Assembly (NCBI GenBank): GCA_015231885.1 | Contig: JADGAT010000036.1 | Location: forward strand, 1-48,274 | Direction: 5' to 3' | From: SAR324 cluster bacterium | GTDB taxonomy: Bacteria > SAR324 > NAC60-12 | DNA length: 48,274 nt | Part shown: positions 25,141 through 33,467 of the stretch, piece after piece | Numbering within the stretch: the stretch's first letter is position 1 | Layout: each line of letters opens with the position of its first letter | Position numbers and translations under genes: made by a program | The notes under the pieces: generated by a model | Seen by the model: the letters and a program-made list of their open reading frames with translations, nothing else | The model's database searches: none | Told to the model about the DNA's origin: nothing

Positions 25141-27396
25141 TTAATAAGCCGCTTTTACGAGACTCAGCACATTATGGGGAGAGATATTCCCATGAATCAG
25201 AGCGGCTTGCTGGTAATCCATTTGGAGCTGATTCTGGATCCAATTCATGGATTCTTCTGGGAAGCTGGTTCCACTGATTTGATTTTCTGCCAGTGCGGTC
25301 CCTGTCGTCAACTGGCGCAGTGCATCCACATTGGCGTCCAGTGATGCACCAAAGGTTCCCAGCATTCCACGCAGGATCGTCACTTCTTCATTGGCTGAGT
25401 CTAATAGAGAAATGGCGTCAGAGGCTCCCCGGCTGGTGGAAAAATCGATATCCGCCAGACTACTGTAAGCACTGCCATTTTTCACATCACGTGCCAACTG
25501 AAAGGTGTTAACGCTGGGCAGACCAAACAATGCCTGGTGATTGGCCTGATTGCCAACTTGGAAACTCAATCCCGGGTTTTTAATAACAATTGCTCCTTCT
25601 GATTTGTCTCCGGGGTCCAGCAGACCATCATATCGGAGGTAGATTCCTGAGAACTTATTGGTGCCGCTAAAAACCCGTCCGTTTCCTATGGCAGGTTCTT
25701 CATCAAAGTAACCAATGACATCCCGCCCATTATTTGCAAAAGCACTCTCCTTTCCTCCTGCCGATATGACAAAATCCTCTGGGGTGATCCCCCCATCAGG
25801 TTTTAGTGGATTGAGGGCTCCAACCACATTTTCCATTTTTGTACGCACCGGTAAATTGTCGATGAATTCTGGGAATTTGGATTGCACAAATTCCAAGATG
25901 CCTTCATTTGAAGTGGTTTGGGGAAGATCCTGAGAAAATTCAGATAGCCCTACATTATTGAGGGTACTGCGTAAAAGGGCAGGTATCCCTTTTCTCAAGG
26001 GAACCACAAGTTCCTGAGTTGTTTCACTTCCTAGTAAAAAACGAATTCCTTCCAATATTTCTGGTACCAGCCGTTCTGCGATTTCATCGCTCACGGTGTC
26101 AAGAAGCTGCTGTGCTTTTCCCGCAACCGATTGCTTTTCAGAACTAATCGTTTCCTCTGGATTTAATTGTCCAATGAGCTTTTCTGCTAAATCTCCCAGC
26201 TTGATTGAATTCAGTCCTTCTTTGAGATTTGCCCGGGAAATGGCAAAATCCATGATTTGTTTTTGATTGAGCCGGATGATGGATTGCGGCTGCAGATCGA
26301 ATTTGCTGGGAACAATAAAATCAAATTCATTCAAAAGCTCCAATTGCTGCAATACACTTTGTTTGAAAGTGTTCAAGCCTTCTTTACTGGCATTGAGAAG
26401 ATCTTCCTTGATTCCTTTATAAGCAGGAGTATTTTTAATGACGATCGTGGCCAAGCCTGCCCCTGCCGCAATATCTAAACCAAGAAATGCGGCATCTTCT
26501 AAAAATTCAGCGGTTTTATTCCGTTCCAGGATGCCTTCTTCGATGTCACGGCGAATACGGGCTTCAGTGTTCTGGTCATCTCCTCCCGTCAATAGACCTG
26601 GAGTTTGACTTTGTACCCGAAAAACATGTTGACTTCCGTGTTGATTATGAGTGGCCCGCAGCGAACCTCCTTCTAAGGACACCGTCACATCCACTCCTGC
26701 TTCATGTATGGCCTTTTGCAGATCAGCCAGATTTTCTTCAGTACTTTTCTTTGGATTCACCGTGTAAGTGGCCTGTTGATTTTGCTCAGAAATAACAATG
26801 CGCTCTGAATGATCCAGTACATTGGAAAATGCAATATCACCCAATGTTGTATTTCGTGTAGCAGACTGCAGCATCACAATGCGGTGAGGCTTATCCAGTT
26901 CGTGTTCGGTTAGGGCGGAACCTTCTACAAATGTGAACCCTTCACCTTGTGCCGAAGCCTGCATGGCCGATGAACCATCAAACAGCCTTTTTGAACCAAA
27001 AGTCGTATTGCTGGCAATATAATCAATGGTTTCCAGGGCTTTATTTACCTCGTTTTGAATGGCATCACGGGAATGAACCGTTTGTGTGGCCTCATCAGCT
27101 GCCTGTACGGCTAATGCTCTCAAGTGACGTATCTGTTCGCTGACTTCCACCAGAGAACGTTCAGAGACTTGAATGAGGGAACTGGCTGCTTCTGTGTTTT
27201 GTGTGGCCTGATTGAAACCGGCAATATTGGTACGCAGCTGTTCTGTTAATGAGAGTATGGCACCACCATCAACGGGAGCACTGGCAGAAACTCCAGATGC
27301 CATACGTTCATTGGAGATTTCGAGACTCTTGGTTGTTTTCTCGAGATTCCTGACCGTATTCAGGTTGCTGATATTGTGGTTGATTTTGAGACCCAC
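25141..27396 (-). CDS. Flagellin-family protein with a very large central insertion (751 aa)
   Basis: The start is GTG at 27396 with GAGGA seven bases upstream. Residues 1-142 are a canonical flagellin N-terminal domain (KINHNISNLNTVRNLEKTTKSLE.S.ERMASG, then LIQVSERSLVEVSEQIRHLRALAVQAA). Residues about 649-751 are the flagellin C-terminal helix pair, ending NVLSLVKAAY instead of the usual LSLLR. Between lie about 500 residues: a beta-rich part (about 150-285) and a long helical, amphipathic segment (about 285-520) with a Gly/Ala-rich hydrophobic patch (FLGLDIAAGAGLATIVI). Ordinary flagellins are roughly half this size. It may be a filament subunit with a big surface domain or a specialised hook-filament protein. 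A sigma-28-type promoter lies upstream. Confidence 0.85.
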   Translation of the reverse strand: MGLKINHNISNLNTVRNLEKTTKSLEISNERMASGVSASAPVDGGAILSLTEQLRTNIAGFNQATQNTEAASSLIQVSERSLVEVSEQIRHLRALAVQAADEATQTVHSRDAIQNEVNKALETIDYIASNTTFGSKRLFDGSSAMQASAQGEGFTFVEGSALTEHELDKPHRIVMLQSATRNTTLGDIAFSNVLDHSERIVISEQNQQATYTVNPKKSTEENLADLQKAIHEAGVDVTVSLEGGSLRATHNQHGSQHVFRVQSQTPGLLTGGDDQNTEARIRRDIEEGILERNKTAEFLEDAAFLGLDIAAGAGLATIVIKNTPAYKGIKEDLLNASKEGLNTFKQSVLQQLELLNEFDFIVPSKFDLQPQSIIRLNQKQIMDFAISRANLKEGLNSIKLGDLAEKLIGQLNPEETISSEKQSVAGKAQQLLDTVSDEIAERLVPEILEGIRFLLGSETTQELVVPLRKGIPALLRSTLNNVGLSEFSQDLPQTTSNEGILEFVQSKFPEFIDNLPVRTKMENVVGALNPLKPDGGITPEDFVISAGGKESAFANNGRDVIGYFDEEPAIGNGRVFSGTNKFSGIYLRYDGLLDPGDKSEGAIVIKNPGLSFQVGNQANHQALFGLPSVNTFQLARDVKNGSAYSSLADIDFSTSRGASDAISLLDSANEEVTILRGMLGTFGASLDANVDALRQLTTGTALAENQISGTSFPEESMNWIQNQLQMDYQQAALIHGNISPHNVLSLVKAAY

Positions 27397-27458
27397 AGAT
27401 TCCTCATGACAAAACAGTTGTGATCATATTTGCTTCAGAGCATATTACCCCGTTTCTA

Positions 27459-27485
27459 TAATCGGCTGAATTTCTTAAATCTTGA
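27459..27485 (-). promoter_or_regulatory. Sigma-28 (FliA) type flagellar promoter
   Basis: On the minus strand TCAAGATT is followed by 11 bases and GCCGATTA. The FliA consensus is TAAAGTTT-N11-GCCGATAA, so spacing and nearly all -10 bases agree. It lies about 63 bases upstream of the GTG start of the flagellin-family gene, so this protein is expected to be a late flagellar product. Confidence 0.75.
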
Positions 27486-27620
27486 GGAAAAAACACGGTT
27501 AAGGGAGGAGGTGTCTCAATAACTTTCGTAGCAGTTGACTTGATGATTAGTGCTGATTGTTGAGGGCAAACGGGAATTGGGTGAGATTATGAGAAGTGAA
27601 ATTGATTTAAAGACAACGCA

Positions 27621-29159
27621 TCAAGCCGTATCAATCTCGATTCCAATGAGTGTGAAATCATCCTCGTAGTCTGCATTGGAAAATTCTATCCCATACTCAT
27701 AAACCCTGTCCAGCAAAGTATCAATAGGCATGTCTCCATGTTCCAGCAAAAAGGAAGCAAAATCGGGTGTTCCGATAATTTCTTCTTTTTCATTCATGGA
27801 TTCTATGATGGCATCGGTGTATAGAAAAAGCCGGTCTCCTGGCAGCATTTGAAATTGCTGCTCACCATAATTGGTCAGGTCGTTAGGAAATAAACCGGCA
27901 AAGAGCCCCGTGGTCTTTAGTAAAAAAGTTTCCCGGGTGGCAGAGCGCACCACAATCCCTGGAGGATGTCCTGCTGTGGTATAGGTCAGTATCTGATTTG
28001 ATGCGTCATAAATCACATAGATCAGAGACGCGAATTTTCCTTCCTGTAGTTTATTTTCCAGGAATCCGTTGGTCAGGTTCATGACCACTTCCGTAGACGT
28101 ACCTGCTTTATGGGTTTCTGATAAAATTCCATAAACCATAAAAGAGATCAGTGCAGCAGAAACACCATGTCCGGTGACATCAGCAACCAGAACTCCAAAT
28201 TGATTGTTTCCGAGCTCAAATATGTTATAAAAATCGCCTCCTATTTGTTCCAGAGGAATGAATTTAGTGAAAATTTGAGCATGAGGTAGGTTTGGCAGCT
28301 TCTGAGGCAGGAGCATCTTCTGGGTTTGCCTTGCTTGCTCCAATTCACGGTCCATGATGATTTCTCGTCTTTTCCTTTCCTCAATTTCCTGCTGCAATGT
28401 GTTATGATAGCGAATCAGTTGAGCATGGTTGTACAATCGAGCCAGTAACTCATGACGAGAGAAAGGCTTGGTCAAGTAGTCATTGGCTCCGGCCTTGATT
28501 CCTTTGTTTACGGTTGATTGGTCTCCTACCGTTGTAAGAATAATAATGGGGAGCTGGTTGTTTTTCATGATTTTCCGGATATGCTGACAGAGCTCCATCC
28601 CATTCACATGAGGCATCAGGTAATCCGTAATGACCAGATCTATGTCTGAATTGGTCTGCAAGATCTGAATAGCTTGTGCTCCATCATTTGCTTCAAAAAC
28701 ATTGATACCTTTGAAATGTAAAACACGAGATATAATTTCTCGCACAACGCTGGAATCATCAGCAACTAGGACATTCATGCCTTCCAACGTTTCTGCTTTT
28801 AAGAAAAGATCTTCAACCAATTTTAATAACTCTCCTGGCTTGAAGGGCTTCATGAAAAAGTCCACAGACCCAATGGCAAATGCTTTTTTGACCAGTTCTT
28901 CATTCAAGCTGGAAGTGATGACAATGATGGGAATATGAGCAATGGATGTGCGGCTCCGGATGGTTTCAGCAAAAGAAATGCCATCGTTGTCGGCCATTAC
29001 CAGATTGGTGGTGACCAAATCGGGCTGATGCTCCAGTATTGCTGCCAATCCTTCTTCACTGTTTTGTGCTTCCAGAAATTCGGCATTAGCGACTGAGGAG
29101 AGTTCTTGTCTGATGAATGCTCGTGAGGTGTTTCCCTGATCAATGATTAAGATTTTCAT
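27621..29159 (-). CDS. REC-REC-PP2C (RsbU/SpoIIE-type) serine phosphatase
   Basis: The 512-residue protein has a first receiver-like domain (1-118) whose phospho-acceptor position is Asn52 (DLVTTNLVMADNDG), so it is probably not phosphorylated. A second, intact receiver covers about 127-245 (Asp179 in VITDYLMP, LTKPF Lys), followed by a coiled coil (about 250-285) and a PP2C phosphatase domain (about 290-510) with GGDFY (307-311), DVTGHG (327-332) and terminal EDDFTLI. Such proteins dephosphorylate STAS anti-sigma antagonists in partner-switching pathways. STAS proteins at 30282 and 47847 are candidate substrates; the linking kinase is not in the window. It overlaps ubiX by four bases. Confidence 0.9.
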   Translation of the reverse strand: MKILIIDQGNTSRAFIRQELSSVANAEFLEAQNSEEGLAAILEHQPDLVTTNLVMADNDGISFAETIRSRTSIAHIPIIVITSSLNEELVKKAFAIGSVDFFMKPFKPGELLKLVEDLFLKAETLEGMNVLVADDSSVVREIISRVLHFKGINVFEANDGAQAIQILQTNSDIDLVITDYLMPHVNGMELCQHIRKIMKNNQLPIIILTTVGDQSTVNKGIKAGANDYLTKPFSRHELLARLYNHAQLIRYHNTLQQEIEERKRREIIMDRELEQARQTQKMLLPQKLPNLPHAQIFTKFIPLEQIGGDFYNIFELGNNQFGVLVADVTGHGVSAALISFMVYGILSETHKAGTSTEVVMNLTNGFLENKLQEGKFASLIYVIYDASNQILTYTTAGHPPGIVVRSATRETFLLKTTGLFAGLFPNDLTNYGEQQFQMLPGDRLFLYTDAIIESMNEKEEIIGTPDFASFLLEHGDMPIDTLLDRVYEYGIEFSNADYEDDFTLIGIEIDTA

Positions 29160-29722
29160 ACAGGTGATTTCCAGCGTTCAAAAAGTTTATGTTCAATTTG
29201 CAGGTAGTCAAACATCTTTCCAATCGATTGATGGATGACATCCTCAATGGTCTTGGGGTTGTGATAAAACGAAGGAATGGGAGGAAGGATGTGGGCTCCT
29301 AAATCGGCGGCCTGAACCATCAGCTGCAGATGCCCTTTGTGTAAAGGGGTTTCTCGTATTGCTAAAATGAGCTTCCTTTTTTCCTTCAATGTCACATCGG
29401 CAGCACGAACCAGCAGATTATCCGTGTAGCTGTTGGCAATGCCAGAAAGTGTTTTGATCGAGCATGGTACAATGACCATACCGTCGGTCAAAAAGGACCC
29501 ACTGGAAATGGCGGCTGCGAGGTTACGATTGTTATACACACAATCGGCCATTTTTTCGACATCTTTTGTCTGATATTCTGTTTCTAGGCCTATATTTATT
29601 CTACCGGCGTCTGACAGCACCAGATGAATTTCTATTTCATCGCGTGGAAGCATGCGTAAAAATTCGATGCCGTAAATGACGCCGCTGGCTCCTGAAATTC
29701 CAACCACAATTCGTTTTTTCAT
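29156..29722 (-). CDS. ubiX: UbiX-type flavin prenyltransferase
   Basis: The 188-residue flavoprotein starts with the Rossmann-like VVGISGASGVIYGIEFLR, then has FLTDGMVIVPCSIKTLSGIANSYTDNLLVRAADVTLKEKRKLILAIRETPLHKGHLQLM and ILPPIPSFYHNPKTIEDVI, all diagnostic of UbiX/Pad1. It makes prenylated FMN, the cofactor of UbiD-type decarboxylases used in ubiquinone synthesis or aromatic acid breakdown. No ubiD-type gene is in the window. Start and stop overlap both neighbours as ATGA, so it is translationally coupled to the LpdD-like gene upstream and the phosphatase downstream. Confidence 0.95.
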   Translation of the reverse strand: MKKRIVVGISGASGVIYGIEFLRMLPRDEIEIHLVLSDAGRINIGLETEYQTKDVEKMADCVYNNRNLAAAISSGSFLTDGMVIVPCSIKTLSGIANSYTDNLLVRAADVTLKEKRKLILAIRETPLHKGHLQLMVQAADLGAHILPPIPSFYHNPKTIEDVIHQSIGKMFDYLQIEHKLFERWKSPV

Positions 29723-30111
29723 AGTTTGCTGCTCATTTGACTTTGAATCTGTTCAATAATCATTTTTGCTAAGATTGCACTGTTTTCTATTACTTTTTGA
29801 ATACCTTCCTCGGTGATGTGATCCCAGTGAATGCCTGCTGTTACCACAACATTAGTTTTGCATGCCTGGGCAATGCGTTCTCCTATCATTTTTGCCAGAT
29901 CATCTTCTTTGTGTCCCAAAAAACAAAAGACGGAAGTACTCACTCCAACGGCTTGAGGGTCCTGGATACTCGGTCTTGCCTGTGTAATGGAAACGGCACC
30001 GATGTGAGGCTTTTCTCCCCCCCAGATGGCGATTAGAATGTCCTGCCCAATCATTCCAACACTGGCTTGCAGATTATAGGATTCTTCCGTTGTTTCCAGT
30101 AGAAATTTCAT
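29719..30111 (-). CDS. LpdD-like protein (prenylated-flavin chaperone family)
   Basis: The 130-residue protein has the pattern of the small LpdD family: MIGQDILIAIWGGEKPHIGAVSIT near residues 20-43, then FLGHKEDDLAKMIGERIA and VVVTAGIHWDHITEEGIQKVIEN. In gallate decarboxylase systems LpdD is a small subunit made with the UbiX-like LpdB and UbiD-like LpdC and is thought to help the prenylated flavin. Its direct ATGA coupling to ubiX supports that reading. The decarboxylase partner is missing nearby, which is unusual. The assignment is from remembered motifs. Confidence 0.7.
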   Translation of the reverse strand: MKFLLETTEESYNLQASVGMIGQDILIAIWGGEKPHIGAVSITQARPSIQDPQAVGVSTSVFCFLGHKEDDLAKMIGERIAQACKTNVVVTAGIHWDHITEEGIQKVIENSAILAKMIIEQIQSQMSSKL

Positions 30112-30156
30112 TTTTCTGGTTTCTATCTAATTGATATTATTAACTCCCCGGGTTTT

Positions 30157-30174
30157 TAGGTACCCCACTACCTA
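30157..30174. promoter_or_regulatory. Short inverted repeat between divergent lpdD-like and STAS genes
   Basis: TAGGTA and TACCTA flank six bases in the 170-base gap between divergent genes. It could be an operator. No clear -10/-35 pair was found, so support is weak. Confidence 0.25.
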
Positions 30175-30281
30175 TTTACTTCTATTGTGTATCATGATAG
30201 CACTAAAGTCTTTAGGGGAACAAGCAAGTAATTTCTATTGAAGTTATACAGGCATAATACATTGGTGAAGAGGAAAGAAGA

Positions 30282-30638
30282 ATGCAAATTTCTCATTATG
30301 AAGAAAATCAGTTCTATGTTATCAGTATCGCAGGTGATATATCTCGAATGACGACTGGAAAAATAAATCAGTATCTCAAACCGCTGCTTTTTTCTGTAGA
30401 AAGTAAATCAAAACTCAAGGGGGTTGTGCTGGACTGCAGCCAGGTGGAATCCATTGATTCGGCAGGTGTTGGACTGCTGTGCGGAAAACATGTCAACTTA
30501 AAGAAACAGAGTAAAAAGATGGCTATCAGCGGGCTTAGCTCGGAGTTACACAAAAGTTTTCAACAACTGGACCTAACAGGGCGTTTGAATATTTATAGCA
30601 GTTTGCAGGAGGCCATCAGTATACTGGGTGTTTCCTAA
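30282..30638 (+). CDS. STAS-domain anti-sigma factor antagonist
   Basis: The 118-residue single-domain protein matches the SpoIIAA/RsbV STAS fold: FYVISIAGDISRMTTGKINQYL, VVLDCSQVESIDSAGVGLL with the phosphorylatable Ser60 in IDSAGVG, and a C-terminal LDLTGRLNIYSSLQEAI. It would be dephosphorylated by a PP2C phosphatase such as the one at 27621-29159 and would then bind an anti-sigma kinase. Its stop codon TAA (30636-30638) is provided by the terminus of the 163-base repeat element that follows. A GAGGAAAGAAGA site precedes the ATG. Confidence 0.9.
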   Translation: MQISHYEENQFYVISIAGDISRMTTGKINQYLKPLLFSVESKSKLKGVVLDCSQVESIDSAGVGLLCGKHVNLKKQSKKMAISGLSSELHKSFQQLDLTGRLNIYSSLQEAISILGVS

Positions 30639-30797
30639 GGAATGCTCAAACAATAGCTTAGTAAATCTACTTGTCTTTTCAACGATTTTCTGCGTTGCTT
30701 AATCCATGACATAGCAAGCTATGCGCCCGATAAAACGCCTTGAACCTCGATGAAAATCCTGCGTAACTGTCACATGTTATTATTTTCGTCTTCCTAA
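30635..30797 (+). repeat. MITE-like repeat, copy 1 (163 bp)
   Basis: This segment is highly similar to 47609-47771 in the same orientation and to 37317-37468 inverted. The termini form inverted repeats (CTAAGGAA... / ...TTCCTAA) and share TTTTCG(C/T)CTTCC at the right end. The middle contains a small dyad CATAGC-AA-GCTATG. It fills the whole gap between two convergent genes, and its ends contain both their stop codons. It has no coding capacity. Confidence 0.85.
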
Positions 30798-31960
30798 CGA
30801 AAGGCGGGAAGTCCTGTCACTTCATTACCGATGATCAGGAGATGAATGTCTTCGGTTCCTTCATACGTATTGACGGTTTCCAAATTCAACAAATGACGGA
30901 TGACGGGATATTCATCAATGATGCCGTTGGCGCCCAGCATGTCTCTGGCATCTCTTGCACAATCCAGGGCCATGCGAACGTTATTCATTTTTCCCAAAGA
31001 AACCTGATGAGGTTGAAGACGTTTCTTTTCCTTCAAGCGGCCGAGCTGCAATGCCAGCAACTGTGCTTTTGAAATTTCCTGTACCATCTTTGCCAGCTTG
31101 GCTTGAATCAGTTGATAGGCGGCCAGAGGCTTGTCAAACATAATTCGGTTTTTGGTATAATCCAGGGCGGTATGGTATACCATGTTTGCCGCTCCAACGG
31201 CACCCCAAGCAATTCCATACCTTGCCTGGGTCAGACAGGAAAGAGGGCCTTTCATCCCTTCGGCATCAGGAAGGATGTTGTCTTCAGGCACAACACAATC
31301 TTCAAAATGCAGCTCAGAGGTCAGACTGACTCTTAGGGAGAACTTGCCTTTCATCAGGCGGGTGCTGAAACCCTTTGTTCCCTTCTCCACAATGAATCCT
31401 CGTGCTTTTCCATCCAGCTTGGCCCACACCACTGAAATATCAGCAATGCTGCCATTGGTGATCCACATTTTATTGCCGTTGATGCGATAACCTCCTGGAA
31501 CTTTTTCTGCCTTGGTGAGCATGCCTGATGGATTCGAACCATAATCTGGCTCTGTTAACCCAAAGCAGCCAATCAGTTCTCCTGTTGCCAGTCTGGGAAG
31601 GTATTTTTCTTTTTGTGCTTCCGAACCATAGGTATAAATGGGCCACATGACCAGGGCTCCCTGTACGGAACAGAAGGAGCGGATGCCTGAATCCCCTCTT
31701 TCGAGTTCCTGCATCAGCAAACCATACTGAACTTCGCTCAGGCCGGCGCAGCCGTATCCGTCGAGGTTGGCTCCATAAAACCCCATCTTGCCAAACTCAG
31801 AGATCAGTTGCTCCGGAAAGGTTTCAGTTCGATGAGCATCCTGCAGAACAGGCAGGACTTGTCTGGTCACAAAATCACGCACTGTCTGGCGGGTGAGTCG
31901 CTCCTCTTCACTCAATAAAGAGTCAATATCCAGGTAATTCAAAGATTCATAAGGGGGCAT
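30794..31960 (-). CDS. gcdH: Glutaryl-CoA dehydrogenase (acyl-CoA dehydrogenase family)
   Basis: The 388-residue flavoenzyme has the acyl-CoA dehydrogenase fold throughout: N-terminal helices, the FAD/substrate strand CFGLTEPDYGSNP, WITNGSIADISVVWAK, and a C-terminal DMLGANGIIDEYPVIRHLLNLETVNTYEGTEDIHLLIIG carrying the catalytic base Glu367. The TYEGT(E/H)DIH and AHRTETFPEQLI features point to glutaryl-CoA dehydrogenase, which oxidises and decarboxylates glutaryl-CoA to crotonyl-CoA in lysine, tryptophan and benzoate catabolism. AGGAGA precedes the ATG. The gene ends in CGT TAG, whose TAG lies within the terminal repeat of the neighbouring element, so the natural C terminus may have been altered slightly. 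Confidence 0.88.
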   Translation of the reverse strand: MPPYESLNYLDIDSLLSEEERLTRQTVRDFVTRQVLPVLQDAHRTETFPEQLISEFGKMGFYGANLDGYGCAGLSEVQYGLLMQELERGDSGIRSFCSVQGALVMWPIYTYGSEAQKEKYLPRLATGELIGCFGLTEPDYGSNPSGMLTKAEKVPGGYRINGNKMWITNGSIADISVVWAKLDGKARGFIVEKGTKGFSTRLMKGKFSLRVSLTSELHFEDCVVPEDNILPDAEGMKGPLSCLTQARYGIAWGAVGAANMVYHTALDYTKNRIMFDKPLAAYQLIQAKLAKMVQEISKAQLLALQLGRLKEKKRLQPHQVSLGKMNNVRMALDCARDARDMLGANGIIDEYPVIRHLLNLETVNTYEGTEDIHLLIIGNEVTGLPAFR

Positions 31961-32001
31961 CGGTGTTCTCCTGAGTATTTGGATTCGGATCTAACTTGTA
32001 T

Positions 32002-33255
32002 TTACGCATCGGCTACTTTATTAAAACTTTCAGTCAATCTTTCTACAGAAATGGTGAACGTCTGGTGGGCGGCTTCCTGTTTTTCTCCTTTTGGGGCTTT
32101 GCTGGCCAGTTCAGTACGTACTTTCTGGAGGCAGTCCTGGGGCTTATCAAAAATCTGAGCTTTTTTCTCATGCTTCAATTGCGGTTGGAAAAAAATCACA
32201 TCATAGCAGTATTGTGCATAGCCGATGAGCATGCTCATGTCAAGCGAGTCGATACTGCTTTTTCCCATAATCGGAGAAATCAGCTCATCAAATTTACCGA
32301 CAAGGCTGATTAGACTTTCCGTCGCAATCTGTTTTCCGCTGTTCATCTTTTGAAACATCCGGATTCGCTGCAGCTCGATAGTTGCCTGCTTACTGAATTC
32401 CGGATTCTTTTTCAAACCGGACGTGAACTGAATGTGTTCTCCCAGCCGCTTTTGGAGTGGAAGGACATGGGAGGCTCCAATGGATAAGGTGGGGATCACC
32501 TTGGCCACAATGACCCTGAAATTTTCGTTGGAAATTGCCGTGTCCTTCATGGTGGTGTCAAACACTTTGTCTGCTGGTATTTTTAAGGCAAGCAACGCAT
32601 TGATTTTGGCTTTAGTATTGTTGTTTGTGGCCGGAATGGCATATCTCAAGTACTCGCAAAGGCCAATATCTGTTGTAAATTTTCCGGATAAGATGGAGGT
32701 TTCTGATAAATGCTTGACACATTCCGGCTCTTTGAGGCTGACGTTATAAAACAGGCACAACTTGTGAGTGGATTCTACGGTTTTTAATTTGATTTGAGAG
32801 ATCCAGTTGACCAGGTTCGCACTCAAAAAACCTGCTTCTACTAAAAAATAAAGCTGCAAAAGCAACTGATTGTATTGATCAATTGCATTGCTGAGTGCCA
32901 TGGCATCTCGTGGAGGGCTGATGTAATTGAGACATTGCTGGATAGCGGCCTGACGGTTGCTGATTTTTTTATCCAAAATCTCACTTTTGCTGCTCTCGAT
33001 ATTATTTTTAATGGCTTCTGTTTTTGCTCCTATACTGAGAAGCGTTTTTCCACTGCAGATCGGGTCATTTTGTGCGGTAGTCCGGATTTTCTTACCCGCC
33101 ACATCAAATAGACCTCCTTTGGTTTTCCAGGCATCATATATTTTTTCTGCGGCCCTCTGGGCTTGTTCTACCAAATCCTTTTCTGTCTGCATGAAAGGAG
33201 TGTATTCCAGCATTTGCCGCGCAACGGCCTGGTAGTCATATTTTTGTTCCCCCAT
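32002..33255 (-). CDS. Hypothetical helical protein (417 aa)
   Basis: I do not recognise this family. The protein is soluble and almost wholly helical, with no signal peptide or membrane segment. It has scattered cysteines and many Gln, Lys and Ser residues. AAGGACAC before the ATG gives a good ribosome site, and codon use looks normal. It is divergent from another orphan at 33468, and the gap between them holds a long palindrome. A structural or regulatory role is possible, but nothing visible decides it. Confidence 0.8.
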   Translation of the reverse strand: MGEQKYDYQAVARQMLEYTPFMQTEKDLVEQAQRAAEKIYDAWKTKGGLFDVAGKKIRTTAQNDPICSGKTLLSIGAKTEAIKNNIESSKSEILDKKISNRQAAIQQCLNYISPPRDAMALSNAIDQYNQLLLQLYFLVEAGFLSANLVNWISQIKLKTVESTHKLCLFYNVSLKEPECVKHLSETSILSGKFTTDIGLCEYLRYAIPATNNNTKAKINALLALKIPADKVFDTTMKDTAISNENFRVIVAKVIPTLSIGASHVLPLQKRLGEHIQFTSGLKKNPEFSKQATIELQRIRMFQKMNSGKQIATESLISLVGKFDELISPIMGKSSIDSLDMSMLIGYAQYCYDVIFFQPQLKHEKKAQIFDKPQDCLQKVRTELASKAPKGEKQEAAHQTFTISVERLTESFNKVADA

Positions 33256-33276
33256 GTGTCCTTTTGTTGTTGATGA

Positions 33277-33314
33277 TTTATTTTGCCGCTAGACATTTCT
33301 AACGGCAAAATAAA
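33277..33314. promoter_or_regulatory. 16-bp-arm palindrome in the divergent intergenic region
   Basis: Arms 33277-33292 (TTTATTTTGCCGCTAG) and 33299-33314 are inverted repeats with one mismatch around a six-base centre. A further half-copy (TTTGCCGC) follows about ten bases later. The 5' arm is T-rich and the 3' arm A-rich, the wrong order for an intrinsic terminator, so an operator for the divergent orphan genes is more likely. Confidence 0.45.
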
Positions 33315-33467
33315 TTTTATGTTTGCCGCAATATATGTCTCATTTTAAGGGCAATTTCTCTTCGAAACACTCTAATTTTATGTTGGCATACTTTAAGCAA
33401 TTTGTCTTGAAAAGAATGACTGAATTTTTTTAACAGTGAGATTTGCAACGCATAAAAAAAGGAAACG

